From Promethearchaeota archaeon (lineage in GTDB: Archaea; Asgardarchaeota; Lokiarchaeia; Sigyniarchaeales; SOKP01), in assembly GCA_018238625.1 (NCBI GenBank), contig JABCSY010000004.1, forward strand, positions 22,868 to 86,867: DNA of 64,000 bases, written 5' to 3'. The notes beneath the pieces were generated by a model. It was not told where the DNA came from. It worked only from the letters and a program-made list of their open reading frames with translations, and made no database searches. Of this stretch, positions 43,401 through 51,767 are shown piece after piece. How positions within the stretch are numbered: position 1 is the first letter of the stretch; every line of letters begins with the position of its first letter. The position numbers and the translations under genes were made by a program.

Positions 43401-45250
43401 ATATTGGTAATTATGTACAATTTAGATTCCTCGCATTATTAGACGATGAGTTTGATCATATTAATTACAAAGGACTAATGTTGGACTATTTTTCTTTAGA
43501 AAACCATACTAACCTTTATTCCCCCGAAATTGATTTTGTTCTGGAGGAGAACCTACTTGTGACTCGAGGTTTTAAATACGACGGCTTTACATTCTCTTGT
43601 AGATATTACGATTCTGATGGAAATTATCCCGAATTTGTATACCTTGAGATTGACAATAATAATTACACTATGATAAATTTATTTGGAGCTTGGAATGTTA
43701 GTTCCAATTCTACCGGAAATCGCGGGGTTCTATTTGTTAAATCATTAGTTATTGGTGATCTTTCTGATCTTTCTTTCAAATTTCATGTATTTGATGGAAA
43801 ATTTCAAAATTCTACTATTTATTATAACCAAGATAATTCAATATTTAGTTTTCAAAACCCTAATGTATTTGAATTTAATGTAAATCGAAATGATAAAATG
43901 ATTGGATACGAATTCTCAAGTGAATCACTATCAGAGTATTATGTTGTGGGGGACCCCATCCAAAAAGAATTGACATCGTGGTTAAAGGGAGACAACACGT
44001 GGCACATTACTTCTCGTTTTACACAATCATATATTTATGGAGGTTTAGGTCAAAGTTTTGGTAGCCTTAATCAAGGTTACGAGACGAATTGGGATATTAA
44101 ACTAATTACTCACCCCGTACATGTTGGAAGTGAATATAAAGTTTATTTAGAGTATTATTTTGATATTTCTTTACAAAATGAATTCTTTTTAGAACTTGAC
44201 GAACTCGATAAATGTACAGTTTCGATATCAAAGAATTTTGGTGAAAGTTGGGTAATTCTTAAAGAATATTTCTTCGATAGCGAGATTCTTTCTGGAAATG
44301 AATCGTTAGATATTTCGCAATTTTCTGACGAAGATGTAATAATTATGTTTACTTTGTCTACCAATGATATTACTACTGGACTTGGGCATGGATGGTTGTT
44401 ATCAAATATATATATCGGTTATGACAAGTCAACAGATTTTGTTACTCCTAATATCGAGATTCTTAGCCCCTCAAATGACGAATTGGTTAGTGCAATTTTT
44501 ACATTGGAAGCAAATATCACCGATGATGTGGAATTAGACAACTCAAGGATGTACATATATATTAACAACCAAATTGTTGATAGGACTTTACTTAATTACG
44601 ATCAAACAACAGGCGTTTTAACATTCCAATGGGATACAACGCTATACCGAGACGGACGGTACGATATAAAAGTTGTAGTATTTGATAAAGAAGGTAATAG
44701 AGGCGAATCCTCTATATCTGTCGTAGTAGAAAATGGATTTATAGATCTGCGCACATGGGGGGTATGGTTATTAATAATCGTAAGTGTCTTAGCTATTGGT
44801 ATAGTATCATATTTTATTGCTGAGAAAAGGGGTAAGGTTTGGAATAAAAATCGTAAAAATTCAAATGTAGAGAAATTAAGGTTAAAACATATTGATAAAG
44901 ATCAAATAATCAAAAGGATAGAGTTAATAGAAACTAAAGACGAACAACAAAGACCATTAATTCTTCACTGCAAGTATTGTAGATCATGGTATGAATCTGA
45001 TAAATTCAACATTATATGTCCAGTATGCGAACACGATCAAATTTATGTAGCATACAATTGTATGAATTGCGGAAAGTGGTACTTTAAAGACGAACCGAGC
45101 GATGATTATTATTGTAAAAACAAAAAATGCCAAGGCGTTCGGTTAATAAAGCGTGAAAAAGAAGAGATTAAAGATATTTTAAATAAAGAAGGTAAACTTC
45201 TAAGAAAATACGAATTTAAAAATAAAAGATTTAGCATATTAGGCCCTTAA
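40454..45250 (+). CDS. Giant membrane-anchored subtilase (S8) with cytosolic zinc ribbons, CTG start
   Basis: About 1598 residues. The frame opens directly after an in-frame TAG with CTG at 40454, GGAGG 12 bases ahead, as at the TTG of the gene before; the start overlaps that gene's stop by four bases. The N-terminus (KKLIKFTLILFLIIGSTVG) is a signal or anchor. The S8 triad is D156 (AVLDSGV), H188 (GHGTFIS) and S497 (YGTSIS), with the oxyanion Asn in IAAGNKG. About 130 residues are inserted after the His. Beta-rich domains fill residues 560-1420. A membrane helix (about 1434-1455) precedes a basic tail with two zinc ribbons (CKYC/CPVC and CMNC/CKNKKC). A surface protease with an intracellular regulatory tail is inferred. 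Confidence 0.87.
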   Translation: MKKLIKFTLILFLIIGSTVGTSFIFNLIIPYKLNFGKQESVDYLHSSNNGKKSVIVFFNESTFDANAKTRFEFYGGNFKENEEWNSLFNNFSGFAGVIPIENISTYKSEFPDINVETDEIIEVQMNYASIQTQSVNSTWYINGYKGNTDSSIAVLDSGVNLNHDFLQGRIIGWQNFISQDPMTDYNGHGTFISSVIAGTGTSTYNSNSPSIVNLYGNYSHLDLFDEYLPSKNYSLKIFSTNISKSDSIIAINSTSNFQLNEIDGFWFELYLNSSLVNSSHIQNPNQYYSFFHSVPQTERGIYDLYIKYHKKTNSIPLFSFNSSVSFFPESYTEHFNHFTGIANATNILAYKIVNQTGKGYVSDLISAMASVIQNRTQHHIVSVCLSIGTLGEDVSAINAVIDEVIENHILVVIAAGNKGIEGSEPFNKLGMNKNSIVVGAINDKDQITSYSSMGRDVGNNVLKPDIVAPGGSSLPGHRSLISAGVKSDESTASYGTSISTAIVSAAINLLIDAKWGSWTDWNNQDLSKWVKILKAILLMTASETNLEREDDLKTEIDESDYSPSRYTGLLNNLKDEHEGYGRLNIQAAIDALTKKIVVNQTVINNLINSEQDPLGNHVFARKITLQEDIQYLFNLTGVDDNADLDLFLFSNESNQYGEPILLQSTQKWYGDFDSFYFTPKYNQTECVVIVKAIEGKSSFTLNISNVKNYFVPELKVPEITYFGGTKNATVISVQEFYGNDPAKNYTIDNYRFYIEYFDSDILNVPPQEVLLHIVETSKSYSLFQLNELDSNYTNGAIFISDLVKFSTPDTYHYYFTASDGLHQARYPQSGELNITIEFPTDSETFPYAHDFNEGYGGWMYNGTGWGLLTQSNQIDNRSRLYSEEWSAMYFGREHNYPSNYTYQPYLITNPFPNGSLRSPLFNITRVNENFTQVFAKFGLRTSINSGDFMYLQINPNWTGWITLKTYTNEERDWFLEEINITQYIGNYVQFRFLALLDDEFDHINYKGLMLDYFSLENHTNLYSPEIDFVLEENLLVTRGFKYDGFTFSCRYYDSDGNYPEFVYLEIDNNNYTMINLFGAWNVSSNSTGNRGVLFVKSLVIGDLSDLSFKFHVFDGKFQNSTIYYNQDNSIFSFQNPNVFEFNVNRNDKMIGYEFSSESLSEYYVVGDPIQKELTSWLKGDNTWHITSRFTQSYIYGGLGQSFGSLNQGYETNWDIKLITHPVHVGSEYKVYLEYYFDISLQNEFFLELDELDKCTVSISKNFGESWVILKEYFFDSEILSGNESLDISQFSDEDVIIMFTLSTNDITTGLGHGWLLSNIYIGYDKSTDFVTPNIEILSPSNDELVSAIFTLEANITDDVELDNSRMYIYINNQIVDRTLLNYDQTTGVLTFQWDTTLYRDGRYDIKVVVFDKEGNRGESSISVVVENGFIDLRTWGVWLLIIVSVLAIGIVSYFIAEKRGKVWNKNRKNSNVEKLRLKHIDKDQIIKRIELIETKDEQQRPLILHCKYCRSWYESDKFNIICPVCEHDQIYVAYNCMNCGKWYFKDEPSDDYYCKNKKCQGVRLIKREKEEIKDILNKEGKLLRKYEFKNKRFSILGP

Positions 45251-45280
45251 GTTAAATTAAACTAATTAAAGCTGGAAAAA

Positions 45281-48247
45281 TTGAGTTTGCAAAATTATTT
45301 GTATAGGATTAGATTAAAAATAAGGTTACAATTTTTAAGACAGGTTTGGCTTAATATTAAAAGAGATCGCGCAAAAGCATTGTTCGGCATAGGAGGCATC
45401 ACTGTTTCCATAATTCTTTTAACTGCAATAGGGATGGTAAACAATACGATGTCTTTTAATTATATGGGATTAATTACAAGCACAACAGGAAGCTCGGACG
45501 TAATGATTTCACGAACAATGAAAACTGACTTAACATTTGACCCTTTCTTTGATGAAACCATCATAGATAACGAATTGAAAGATATTGAAGGTGTAGAAGA
45601 ATTTTTTCCAAGGATAATGATGCTTGTAAAAGTCTCTTCTGATAAAACAGATTCAAATGGTACCTTACAAATCTACGGAATTAACTTTGATCAAGAAGCT
45701 AATAATGGTGATATGGGAAATCTAAATTTAGTTAATCAAAATGGCACAGAAACCGGAGGGATTTATACTGGCGAACCCGGAATGGGAGAATGTGTTATCT
45801 TATGGACTGTAGCAGAATTACTAAACGTTAGTTTAGGGGATTTGATACATTTAGATTACCAACAATATAATTTGGATGTCGAAGTTGTCGCAATCTGCAA
45901 GCAAGATTTAAAATTTACAGACTTTGAAAACGCTTTAATAATCATTAATTTACAACAAGCCCAATTGTTTTTACAAAGAGAAGGAGAAATTAATTTAGTT
46001 ATGGGAATTCTTGAAAACCCACAGTCAATATACGATGTTAGCGATATAGATCTTACAAAAAGGAAAATAAGAGTGATAGGAACTCGAATTCAACAGAGAT
46101 TGGACCCAAACATCTATTCTGTGTCAATGCCAAAATTACAAGAATTGAGTACCCAGCAATTTATGTTAATTGGGATGACTATTATCTTCTGGTTTATTAC
46201 TGGTATATCTATGCTCATTACGGCGATTTTAATAAACTCAATTCTTTCCACTTCTACTGAAGAAAGGGTGAGAGAATATGGCATTTTAAGAGTTGTGGGA
46301 GGAAAAAAGTCATTCCCCATTAAAATGGTTGTCTTTGAAGGCGTATCAATAGGAGTTGTAGGGGCTATCTTAGGAATTATTATAGGTGTAATATTTACCC
46401 CCCCAATTGTAGACTATTTATTCATTGCAATGAATTTTCCAATTCAAAATATGGAGTATGTAATCCAACCTTCGACAATTATTTTGGCTTTTTCAATAGG
46501 ATCCATTGTTTCTTTAGTTGTCTCGATGTTACCAGCTTTTAAAACTGCAAAAATTGATATTATAAAATCGATTACACCATTTCACAAAAAAGAACAAGGA
46601 TGGGAAGTAAAAAAGGAAGGAAGTATGAATGTTAGGAGTTTTCTAATTGGAAGCTCTCTCGCTACAATCGGCATGCTTGTTTTTATTTTACTACCAAGCG
46701 TTTTTGTAACAGGAAATTTTATGTTAATAGCTGGATTGTTTATTGGACTTATTGCAGCTATATTACTTGGGTTGGTATTCGCTTCGGTGGGAATTATACC
46801 ATTTATTCAGAGTTTACTTATTGGAGCAATCACTCCTTTAATTAAAAAGTATGCAAATATTATTAAAATCTCTCTAAAAAGAAACAGAAGGCGTAATACA
46901 AGCACAATTGTAATGTTTGCGATTAGTTTTTCTTTTATTTTTTTTATTACTAGTGTTACAGAAATGGAATCAAAAAATATGTCGTTAAATTTAAGATTTC
47001 AGTATGGTTCCGATTTGGTTTTAATTAACCAAGGTTTAGAATCTAATGTTGACGCAGTTACCTTAGATATGGTCCAAGATCTCAAGACTATTCAAGGAAT
47101 AGACCAAACAGCGTTAATATTATACAATATGTTTGATATTACAGCAATTATGTCAGTATTATTTGACTTCGGCGATAGTGGTCCAAGTTTTGATGAAGAT
47201 TCTATCAATGACGCGTTCATAAACATTTTTGAATTTTATTCCGCTCAAGCAGAAACAAAATATCAGGTAAAAGCTGCCGACATTGCTAACTTCGACGAAA
47301 ATGAAGTTGGGTTTATCGGTATTGAAGATGATTATTACAGTTTAATGGATAAAGATCTTATGATTTGGAGTAGCCCGGAGAGTGGTTTTAATTATTCATT
47401 TAGTCAAATTTTTGATTATAACAACACCTGCATAATTGCAAATTCTCTCGCTAGCGTTCTTGGAATAAACGAAGTTGGAGAATACATACGATTAACATTC
47501 ACCAACCCTCAAATTGCCAACGATCCAGGAAATATTACGCTTTTCCGCGTAGTAGGAATCTCGGGAGGGATGCCCGGTTTTACAAACTTTAAAAGCTCTA
47601 AAGCTATGGCAGCGGGTGGAGGTATAATGGTCTCTTTAGATAATTACATGCGTTTAATGGATGTTGAGGATCCTGGGGGCTCAAATATGATTGTGGATAA
47701 AGTCTTCATCAAATTATTAGACGATTCCGAAGAAAATATCGAAACTACAAAAGAAGAAATACAAAACCTATCCTCTGATAAAGATTATTTTCTTGATGAT
47801 GCAATAACTAAAATTAATTTTATGCAAGATATGTTTGAAAGACAAAGTAGTCTAATGGAAATAGTTTTATGGTTTGCTATAGTAATCGCCATATTTGGGT
47901 TAATCTCCACGATGTACGCAATTATTTCTGAGCGGAAGTTTGAAATCGGCATTCTGAGATCGCTTGGCATGAAAGCTAAAGACGTAAGGAACTTGTTCTT
48001 GATTGAAAGTTTCATCATAATGTTAAGCAGCGGAACTATGGGGACATTAATAGGGACTTATTGCGCTTATTTAATGGAGACAAATTTAGGTCTCATGACT
48101 GAGATGCCTATTGTATTTGCAATTCCTGTGGATGTTGTAGTAAGGGTTTTTACCCTTTCAATTACATTTGGGGTACTAGGGATGTACCTAGTCTTAATAA
48201 AATTAAGTAGACAATCTGTAATGGATATCTTCCGCCAGACGTTTTGA
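45281..48247 (+). CDS. FtsX/MacB-like ABC permease 2
   Basis: A 988-residue paralogue of permease 1, with a TTG start and a weak site (GCTGGA) upstream. The layout is the same: an N-terminal helix, first ectodomain, a three-helix FtsX core (STSTEERVREYGILRVVGG), a second helix near residue 545, second ectodomain, and the last core (KFEIGILRSLGMKAKDV). The two permeases probably form a heterodimer with the ATPase dimer. It is the last gene of the locus and converges with the nucleotide pyrophosphatase four bases later. The separation of the permease genes by the two giant surface proteins suggests that all five products work together. Confidence 0.88.
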   Translation: MSLQNYLYRIRLKIRLQFLRQVWLNIKRDRAKALFGIGGITVSIILLTAIGMVNNTMSFNYMGLITSTTGSSDVMISRTMKTDLTFDPFFDETIIDNELKDIEGVEEFFPRIMMLVKVSSDKTDSNGTLQIYGINFDQEANNGDMGNLNLVNQNGTETGGIYTGEPGMGECVILWTVAELLNVSLGDLIHLDYQQYNLDVEVVAICKQDLKFTDFENALIIINLQQAQLFLQREGEINLVMGILENPQSIYDVSDIDLTKRKIRVIGTRIQQRLDPNIYSVSMPKLQELSTQQFMLIGMTIIFWFITGISMLITAILINSILSTSTEERVREYGILRVVGGKKSFPIKMVVFEGVSIGVVGAILGIIIGVIFTPPIVDYLFIAMNFPIQNMEYVIQPSTIILAFSIGSIVSLVVSMLPAFKTAKIDIIKSITPFHKKEQGWEVKKEGSMNVRSFLIGSSLATIGMLVFILLPSVFVTGNFMLIAGLFIGLIAAILLGLVFASVGIIPFIQSLLIGAITPLIKKYANIIKISLKRNRRRNTSTIVMFAISFSFIFFITSVTEMESKNMSLNLRFQYGSDLVLINQGLESNVDAVTLDMVQDLKTIQGIDQTALILYNMFDITAIMSVLFDFGDSGPSFDEDSINDAFINIFEFYSAQAETKYQVKAADIANFDENEVGFIGIEDDYYSLMDKDLMIWSSPESGFNYSFSQIFDYNNTCIIANSLASVLGINEVGEYIRLTFTNPQIANDPGNITLFRVVGISGGMPGFTNFKSSKAMAAGGGIMVSLDNYMRLMDVEDPGGSNMIVDKVFIKLLDDSEENIETTKEEIQNLSSDKDYFLDDAITKINFMQDMFERQSSLMEIVLWFAIVIAIFGLISTMYAIISERKFEIGILRSLGMKAKDVRNLFLIESFIIMLSSGTMGTLIGTYCAYLMETNLGLMTEMPIVFAIPVDVVVRVFTLSITFGVLGMYLVLIKLSRQSVMDIFRQTF

Positions 48248-48251
48248 ATTG

Positions 48252-48836
48252 TTATTGATTTTCTTTTATAAATTCAATCAATCTTTTCCAAGCTTTTCCG
48301 CGGTGCGAAATACTATTCTTTTCGTCAGTAGTTAATTCTGCAAATGTATTTGATGGGATTTCATTAGGGATAAAGATGGGATCAAAACCAAAGCCGTTAG
48401 TACCTCTAATTGTTTCTGAGACTTTTCCTTCGATTGTCCCTTCAAATAAGAACGTTTTATTCATTGGTTGAAAGTAAAGAGCGATGACTGTTTCAAAATG
48501 AGCTTTAGTATTTTTAAAATTATCAATAAGTTTTAGAATTCCTCTGTTTCCAATTGTATTTAATACGAATTTAGAATAAACGCCAGGAAAACCGTTAAGA
48601 GGAACATCTATAAAAAAACCAGCGTCTTCAATAAAATAGGAGTTGTTAAGCTTTCCTTTTACGCTGTTTAGCTTAAAAAGAGCTACTTCTTTAATACTTG
48701 TCGCTTGGATTTCTGTTGTATCAATCGTATTTTGCCTTAACATGTAAGATATCTTCTCTTTTTGAAACATTTTTTCAATTTCGTTAAATTTGTAGTTATT
48801 ACCTGTAATAAAATAAATTGTATCTTTTACATCCAT
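48252..48836 (-). CDS. XTP/dITP pyrophosphatase (Ham1/RdgB family)
   Basis: A 194-residue housekeeping enzyme. Landmarks are FITGNNYKFNEIEKMF (nucleotide-binding SGNxxK-like start), FIEDAGFFID, GFPGVYSKF, GFGFDPIFIP and the C-terminal SHRGKAW. It hydrolyses non-canonical purine triphosphates to monophosphates and diphosphate, protecting DNA and RNA. Length matches the family. It is a single-gene unit, convergent with the permease operon. Confidence 0.93.
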   Translation of the reverse strand: MDVKDTIYFITGNNYKFNEIEKMFQKEKISYMLRQNTIDTTEIQATSIKEVALFKLNSVKGKLNNSYFIEDAGFFIDVPLNGFPGVYSKFVLNTIGNRGILKLIDNFKNTKAHFETVIALYFQPMNKTFLFEGTIEGKVSETIRGTNGFGFDPIFIPNEIPSNTFAELTTDEKNSISHRGKAWKRLIEFIKENQ

Positions 48837-48914
48837 AACTACTATAAATTTTTAAGATTTAATTAGATATATTACAAATTAAAATAATGTTAGATTTAAT
48901 ATATAAGGATTATT

Positions 48915-50219
48915 ATGATTGAAAAATATGATTATATCGTAATTGGGGCAGGAATAGCCGGTTTGCATATAGGTGCATTATTATCTCAGCACGGGAAAGT
49001 ATTAGTGCTGGAAAAAGCTAAAGAGATAGGCGGCAGAGCAAGAGTCGTTGATGTTAATGGTTTTAAGCTAGATTTTGGCCCTCATCCCGTAAGATTTGGC
49101 CCAATAAGCGCTCTGGGAGCTTCTTTAAATGAAATTAATAAAACAATTAATTTCATAAAACCAGGAACTTCATGGGCGTTTTTAGACGATGGAACAAAAA
49201 CGATCTTTCCTTCCGGTGGAATTATGGCAGTAATAAAAAGTCAATTGGTTCCAACGATTAAAACATTGAAATTTATGATTAAAATAAAAAAGATGAGTGT
49301 TGAAGATTTCGAAAAACTATACGATCTATCGTTGCTACAATGGTTTGATCAAGAAAACATTGTTCCCTCGCTTCAAAAATTTTTAATAATGGCAAGTTCT
49401 GCAATTCAAGTAAATCCCTTTCCAGATAGATCTTCAGCGGGAGAATTATTACATAATTTTAGTAGAGTCTTGGAATTGGGAAGTGTTTATTACCCGAAGG
49501 GAGGTTGGACTTCAATTTTTAATGCCTTCCTAAACAAAATTAAAGATAATGGTGGAGAAATTAAACTGAATGAGGAGGTGAGTAAGATTATTGTAGAGGA
49601 TTCAACAGCAATTGGTGTTTCCACTAAGGATAAACTAATCCATGGGAAAACAATAATTTCAACCATTCCTATTCAACAATTATTTACCGTATTAGATGAG
49701 ACTTTATGCGAAAAAAAAATCATTGAAAAATGTAAATCTCTAAGACCAACTGCTGGCGTTTCAATAGACTTTTGCTTATCAAAACCAATTAGTGATATAA
49801 ATGGTATAATCTTCTTTGATAGCCCTTTAGCATTTGGCTTTATTCCTTCTAATTTATCTCCAGAAGTTGCACCTGAAGGAAAATCATTAATGACATTCTT
49901 TACTGCGGCTAATGTAGAGGATATCAAGGATAAAAATACGATGAAAGAGATTCACCAAAGATTAAGGGATACTATTTTAAGATTCTTTCCTGATCTCGAA
50001 CAATATTTATTACATGAAAGACCATTGTTTTTAGAAATGGTTGATGGTGTCGAAGTAAACATAGAACAACATAAATTCAAAAGACCGGGAAATATTATTA
50101 AAGGTATTAAAAAATTGTATATTACAGGTGATAGTGTTGGAGGTTCAGGAGCAGGAGGAGATATCGGGCATGAATCTGTACGAAATGTATATAAAATGAT
50201 TAGAAATCAGAATCATTAA
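48915..50219 (+). CDS. FAD-dependent oxidoreductase (phytoene desaturase/amine oxidase-like)
   Basis: A 434-residue flavoprotein. The dinucleotide fold reads YIVIGAGIAGLHIGALLSQHG with the conserved Glu in VLVLEKAKEIGGRARV. The C-terminal GDSVGGSGAGGDIGHESV is a second FAD-contacting segment. The family includes phytoene desaturase, protoporphyrinogen oxidase and retinol saturase-like enzymes. The substrate could be a prenyl chain or other hydrophobic compound. No signal peptide. Located between the nucleotide pyrophosphatase and ribosomal genes, with no operon partner. Confidence 0.87.
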   Translation: MIEKYDYIVIGAGIAGLHIGALLSQHGKVLVLEKAKEIGGRARVVDVNGFKLDFGPHPVRFGPISALGASLNEINKTINFIKPGTSWAFLDDGTKTIFPSGGIMAVIKSQLVPTIKTLKFMIKIKKMSVEDFEKLYDLSLLQWFDQENIVPSLQKFLIMASSAIQVNPFPDRSSAGELLHNFSRVLELGSVYYPKGGWTSIFNAFLNKIKDNGGEIKLNEEVSKIIVEDSTAIGVSTKDKLIHGKTIISTIPIQQLFTVLDETLCEKKIIEKCKSLRPTAGVSIDFCLSKPISDINGIIFFDSPLAFGFIPSNLSPEVAPEGKSLMTFFTAANVEDIKDKNTMKEIHQRLRDTILRFFPDLEQYLLHERPLFLEMVDGVEVNIEQHKFKRPGNIIKGIKKLYITGDSVGGSGAGGDIGHESVRNVYKMIRNQNH

Positions 50220-50361
50220 CCATACACGAGAAAAAAAATAAATCTCTTTAGCTTCTGTGGTTTGAATTGCTAAATTCAAAAATTTTAATTTATATGATTC
50301 TTTTTTAATTTTATCAAGATTATAATAATTATTAATTATTTTATAAACTGGGAAGCAAAAA

Positions 50362-50820
50362 ATGGCTCGAATGCATTCAAGAAAGAAGGGTAAATCCGGT
50401 AGTACTCGCCCAGCAAGATTAGAGAAGCCCGTATGGGTAGAACTCTCTTCTGAAGAAGTTGAAAACGAAGTTGTTAAATTAGCTAGGAAAGGTTTTTCTC
50501 AATCGTTAATAGGTGTAATATTGAGGGATAGTCATGGTGTTCCGTTAGTAAAAGTAGTTACGGGTAAATCTATTAATCAAATCTTTAAAGAGCATGATAT
50601 TGAAGCGCCACTTCCAGAAGATCTAACTAATTTAGTTAAAAAAGCGCTCAATCTTCGAAAACATTTAGAATCAAATCATAAAGACATTGATTCGCGCAAA
50701 GGACTCCAAAGGACAGAAAGTAAGATATATCGCTTGATTAAATATTATAAATCGACAAAAGTAATGAAAGCAGATTTCAAATACGACCCAGAGAAAATCA
50801 GAACAATCGTTATGAGGTAA
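50362..50820 (+). CDS. rps15: Ribosomal protein uS15 (archaeal S15P/S13e type)
   Basis: A 152-residue ribosomal protein of the archaeal and eukaryotic type, with the extra N-terminal domain (MARMHSRKKGKSGSTRP, then WVELSSEEVENEVVKLARKG) before the S15 core (KALNLRKHLESNHKDIDSRK and RLIKYYKSTKVM). It binds small-subunit rRNA at the central domain. It is followed ten bases later by eS1, a pairing common in archaea. Likely strongly expressed. Confidence 0.95.
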   Translation: MARMHSRKKGKSGSTRPARLEKPVWVELSSEEVENEVVKLARKGFSQSLIGVILRDSHGVPLVKVVTGKSINQIFKEHDIEAPLPEDLTNLVKKALNLRKHLESNHKDIDSRKGLQRTESKIYRLIKYYKSTKVMKADFKYDPEKIRTIVMR

Positions 50821-50829
50821 ACCTAAGTT

Positions 50830-51684
50830 ATGAGTCAAAAAGCTAGGAAAAAGAAAACTAAACTGAGGAAAGTTTCATTTAAAGATAAGTCGTGGTATCA
50901 AATAATAGCTCCTAAGAGTTTCGACTTTAAACCAATAGGAGAAATTATCGGAATGGAAAACAATTTAATTGGAAGAACAATCGAAACTTTATTGTACGAT
51001 TTCACAAATAGTTATAACGATATTAGTTTAAAATTAAAATTTAAAGTGGATAGCGTTAATCTTGAATCAGGTCAAGCGCAATCTATATTTTTGGGTCATA
51101 CTTACACTAATGATTACGTAAGATCATTAATTGGAAGGGGGAGTTCTAAAATTCAAACAATAATGAATTTAACAACTAAGGACAACTATGTCTTCCGATT
51201 GACGACGGTATGTACGACAATACAAAGGGCTCGCAGTTCACAACAGATTGTAGTTAGGAAAATAATAAGGGAAATTTTAAAAGAATTTGCTAAATCGCTT
51301 GATCACGAGAAATTTATAACAGGTATGATTTATTCTGAATTCTCTAATCAGATTAAAAGAATAGCTAAAACAATATATCCCCTATCAAGTTCTAAAATTA
51401 TCAAGAGTAAGCTAGTTAGTGTCCCTGAGGGTGGTGAAGATAAGATTTATATCGCAAAAGACGAAGAATTTGAAGTTGTTGAAGTCGAAGTAAAGAGATC
51501 TCGAAAAAGTGATATAAAAAGAACTGAAAGAATTAACGTTAAGAAGTTTACTCGTTCGAAAAACACCAGACAAACCAAAGAACAAGCTTCGAAAAAAAAA
51601 AAAGAAACCAAAGAACCAGCTTCGGAAAAAAAAGAAGAAACCAAAGAACCGGCTCCTGAAAAAAAAGAAGAAAGTACTGAATGA
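50830..51684 (+). CDS. rps3ae: Ribosomal protein eS1 (S3Ae) with repeated acidic/basic tail
   Basis: A 284-residue ribosomal protein found in archaea and eukaryotes. The core (SWYQIIAPKSFDFKPIGEII, IGRTIETLLYDF, IQTIMNLTTKDNYVFRLTTV) is complete. The C-terminus carries three short repeats of the KETKEPASEKKE type not needed for the core fold. The tail is probably flexible and exposed. The gene follows uS15 with a ten-base gap. An insertion sequence begins 54 bases after its stop, so the IS could have broken off downstream genes of this operon. Confidence 0.94.
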   Translation: MSQKARKKKTKLRKVSFKDKSWYQIIAPKSFDFKPIGEIIGMENNLIGRTIETLLYDFTNSYNDISLKLKFKVDSVNLESGQAQSIFLGHTYTNDYVRSLIGRGSSKIQTIMNLTTKDNYVFRLTTVCTTIQRARSSQQIVVRKIIREILKEFAKSLDHEKFITGMIYSEFSNQIKRIAKTIYPLSSSKIIKSKLVSVPEGGEDKIYIAKDEEFEVVEVEVKRSRKSDIKRTERINVKKFTRSKNTRQTKEQASKKKKETKEPASEKKEETKEPAPEKKEESTE

Positions 51685-51737
51685 ACTTACTTTTATTATT
51701 CTTTAGTTTACTAAATTCTAAAAATCTCGAAAAAAAA

Positions 51738-51758
51738 TATGAGGTCGCAAATTAATCT
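51738..51758. repeat. Left terminal inverted repeat of the insertion sequence
   Basis: Twenty-one bases starting TATGAGGTCGC, perfectly complementary to 53539-53559 at the other end of the element. Confidence 0.9.
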
Positions 51759-51767
51759 CATCTCCGA

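Noticed and set aside
51590..51684. KEPASEKKE repeats as a possible frameshift or fusion in eS1
   Set aside because: The frame is continuous and low-complexity tails are common on archaeal eS1; no break is visible.
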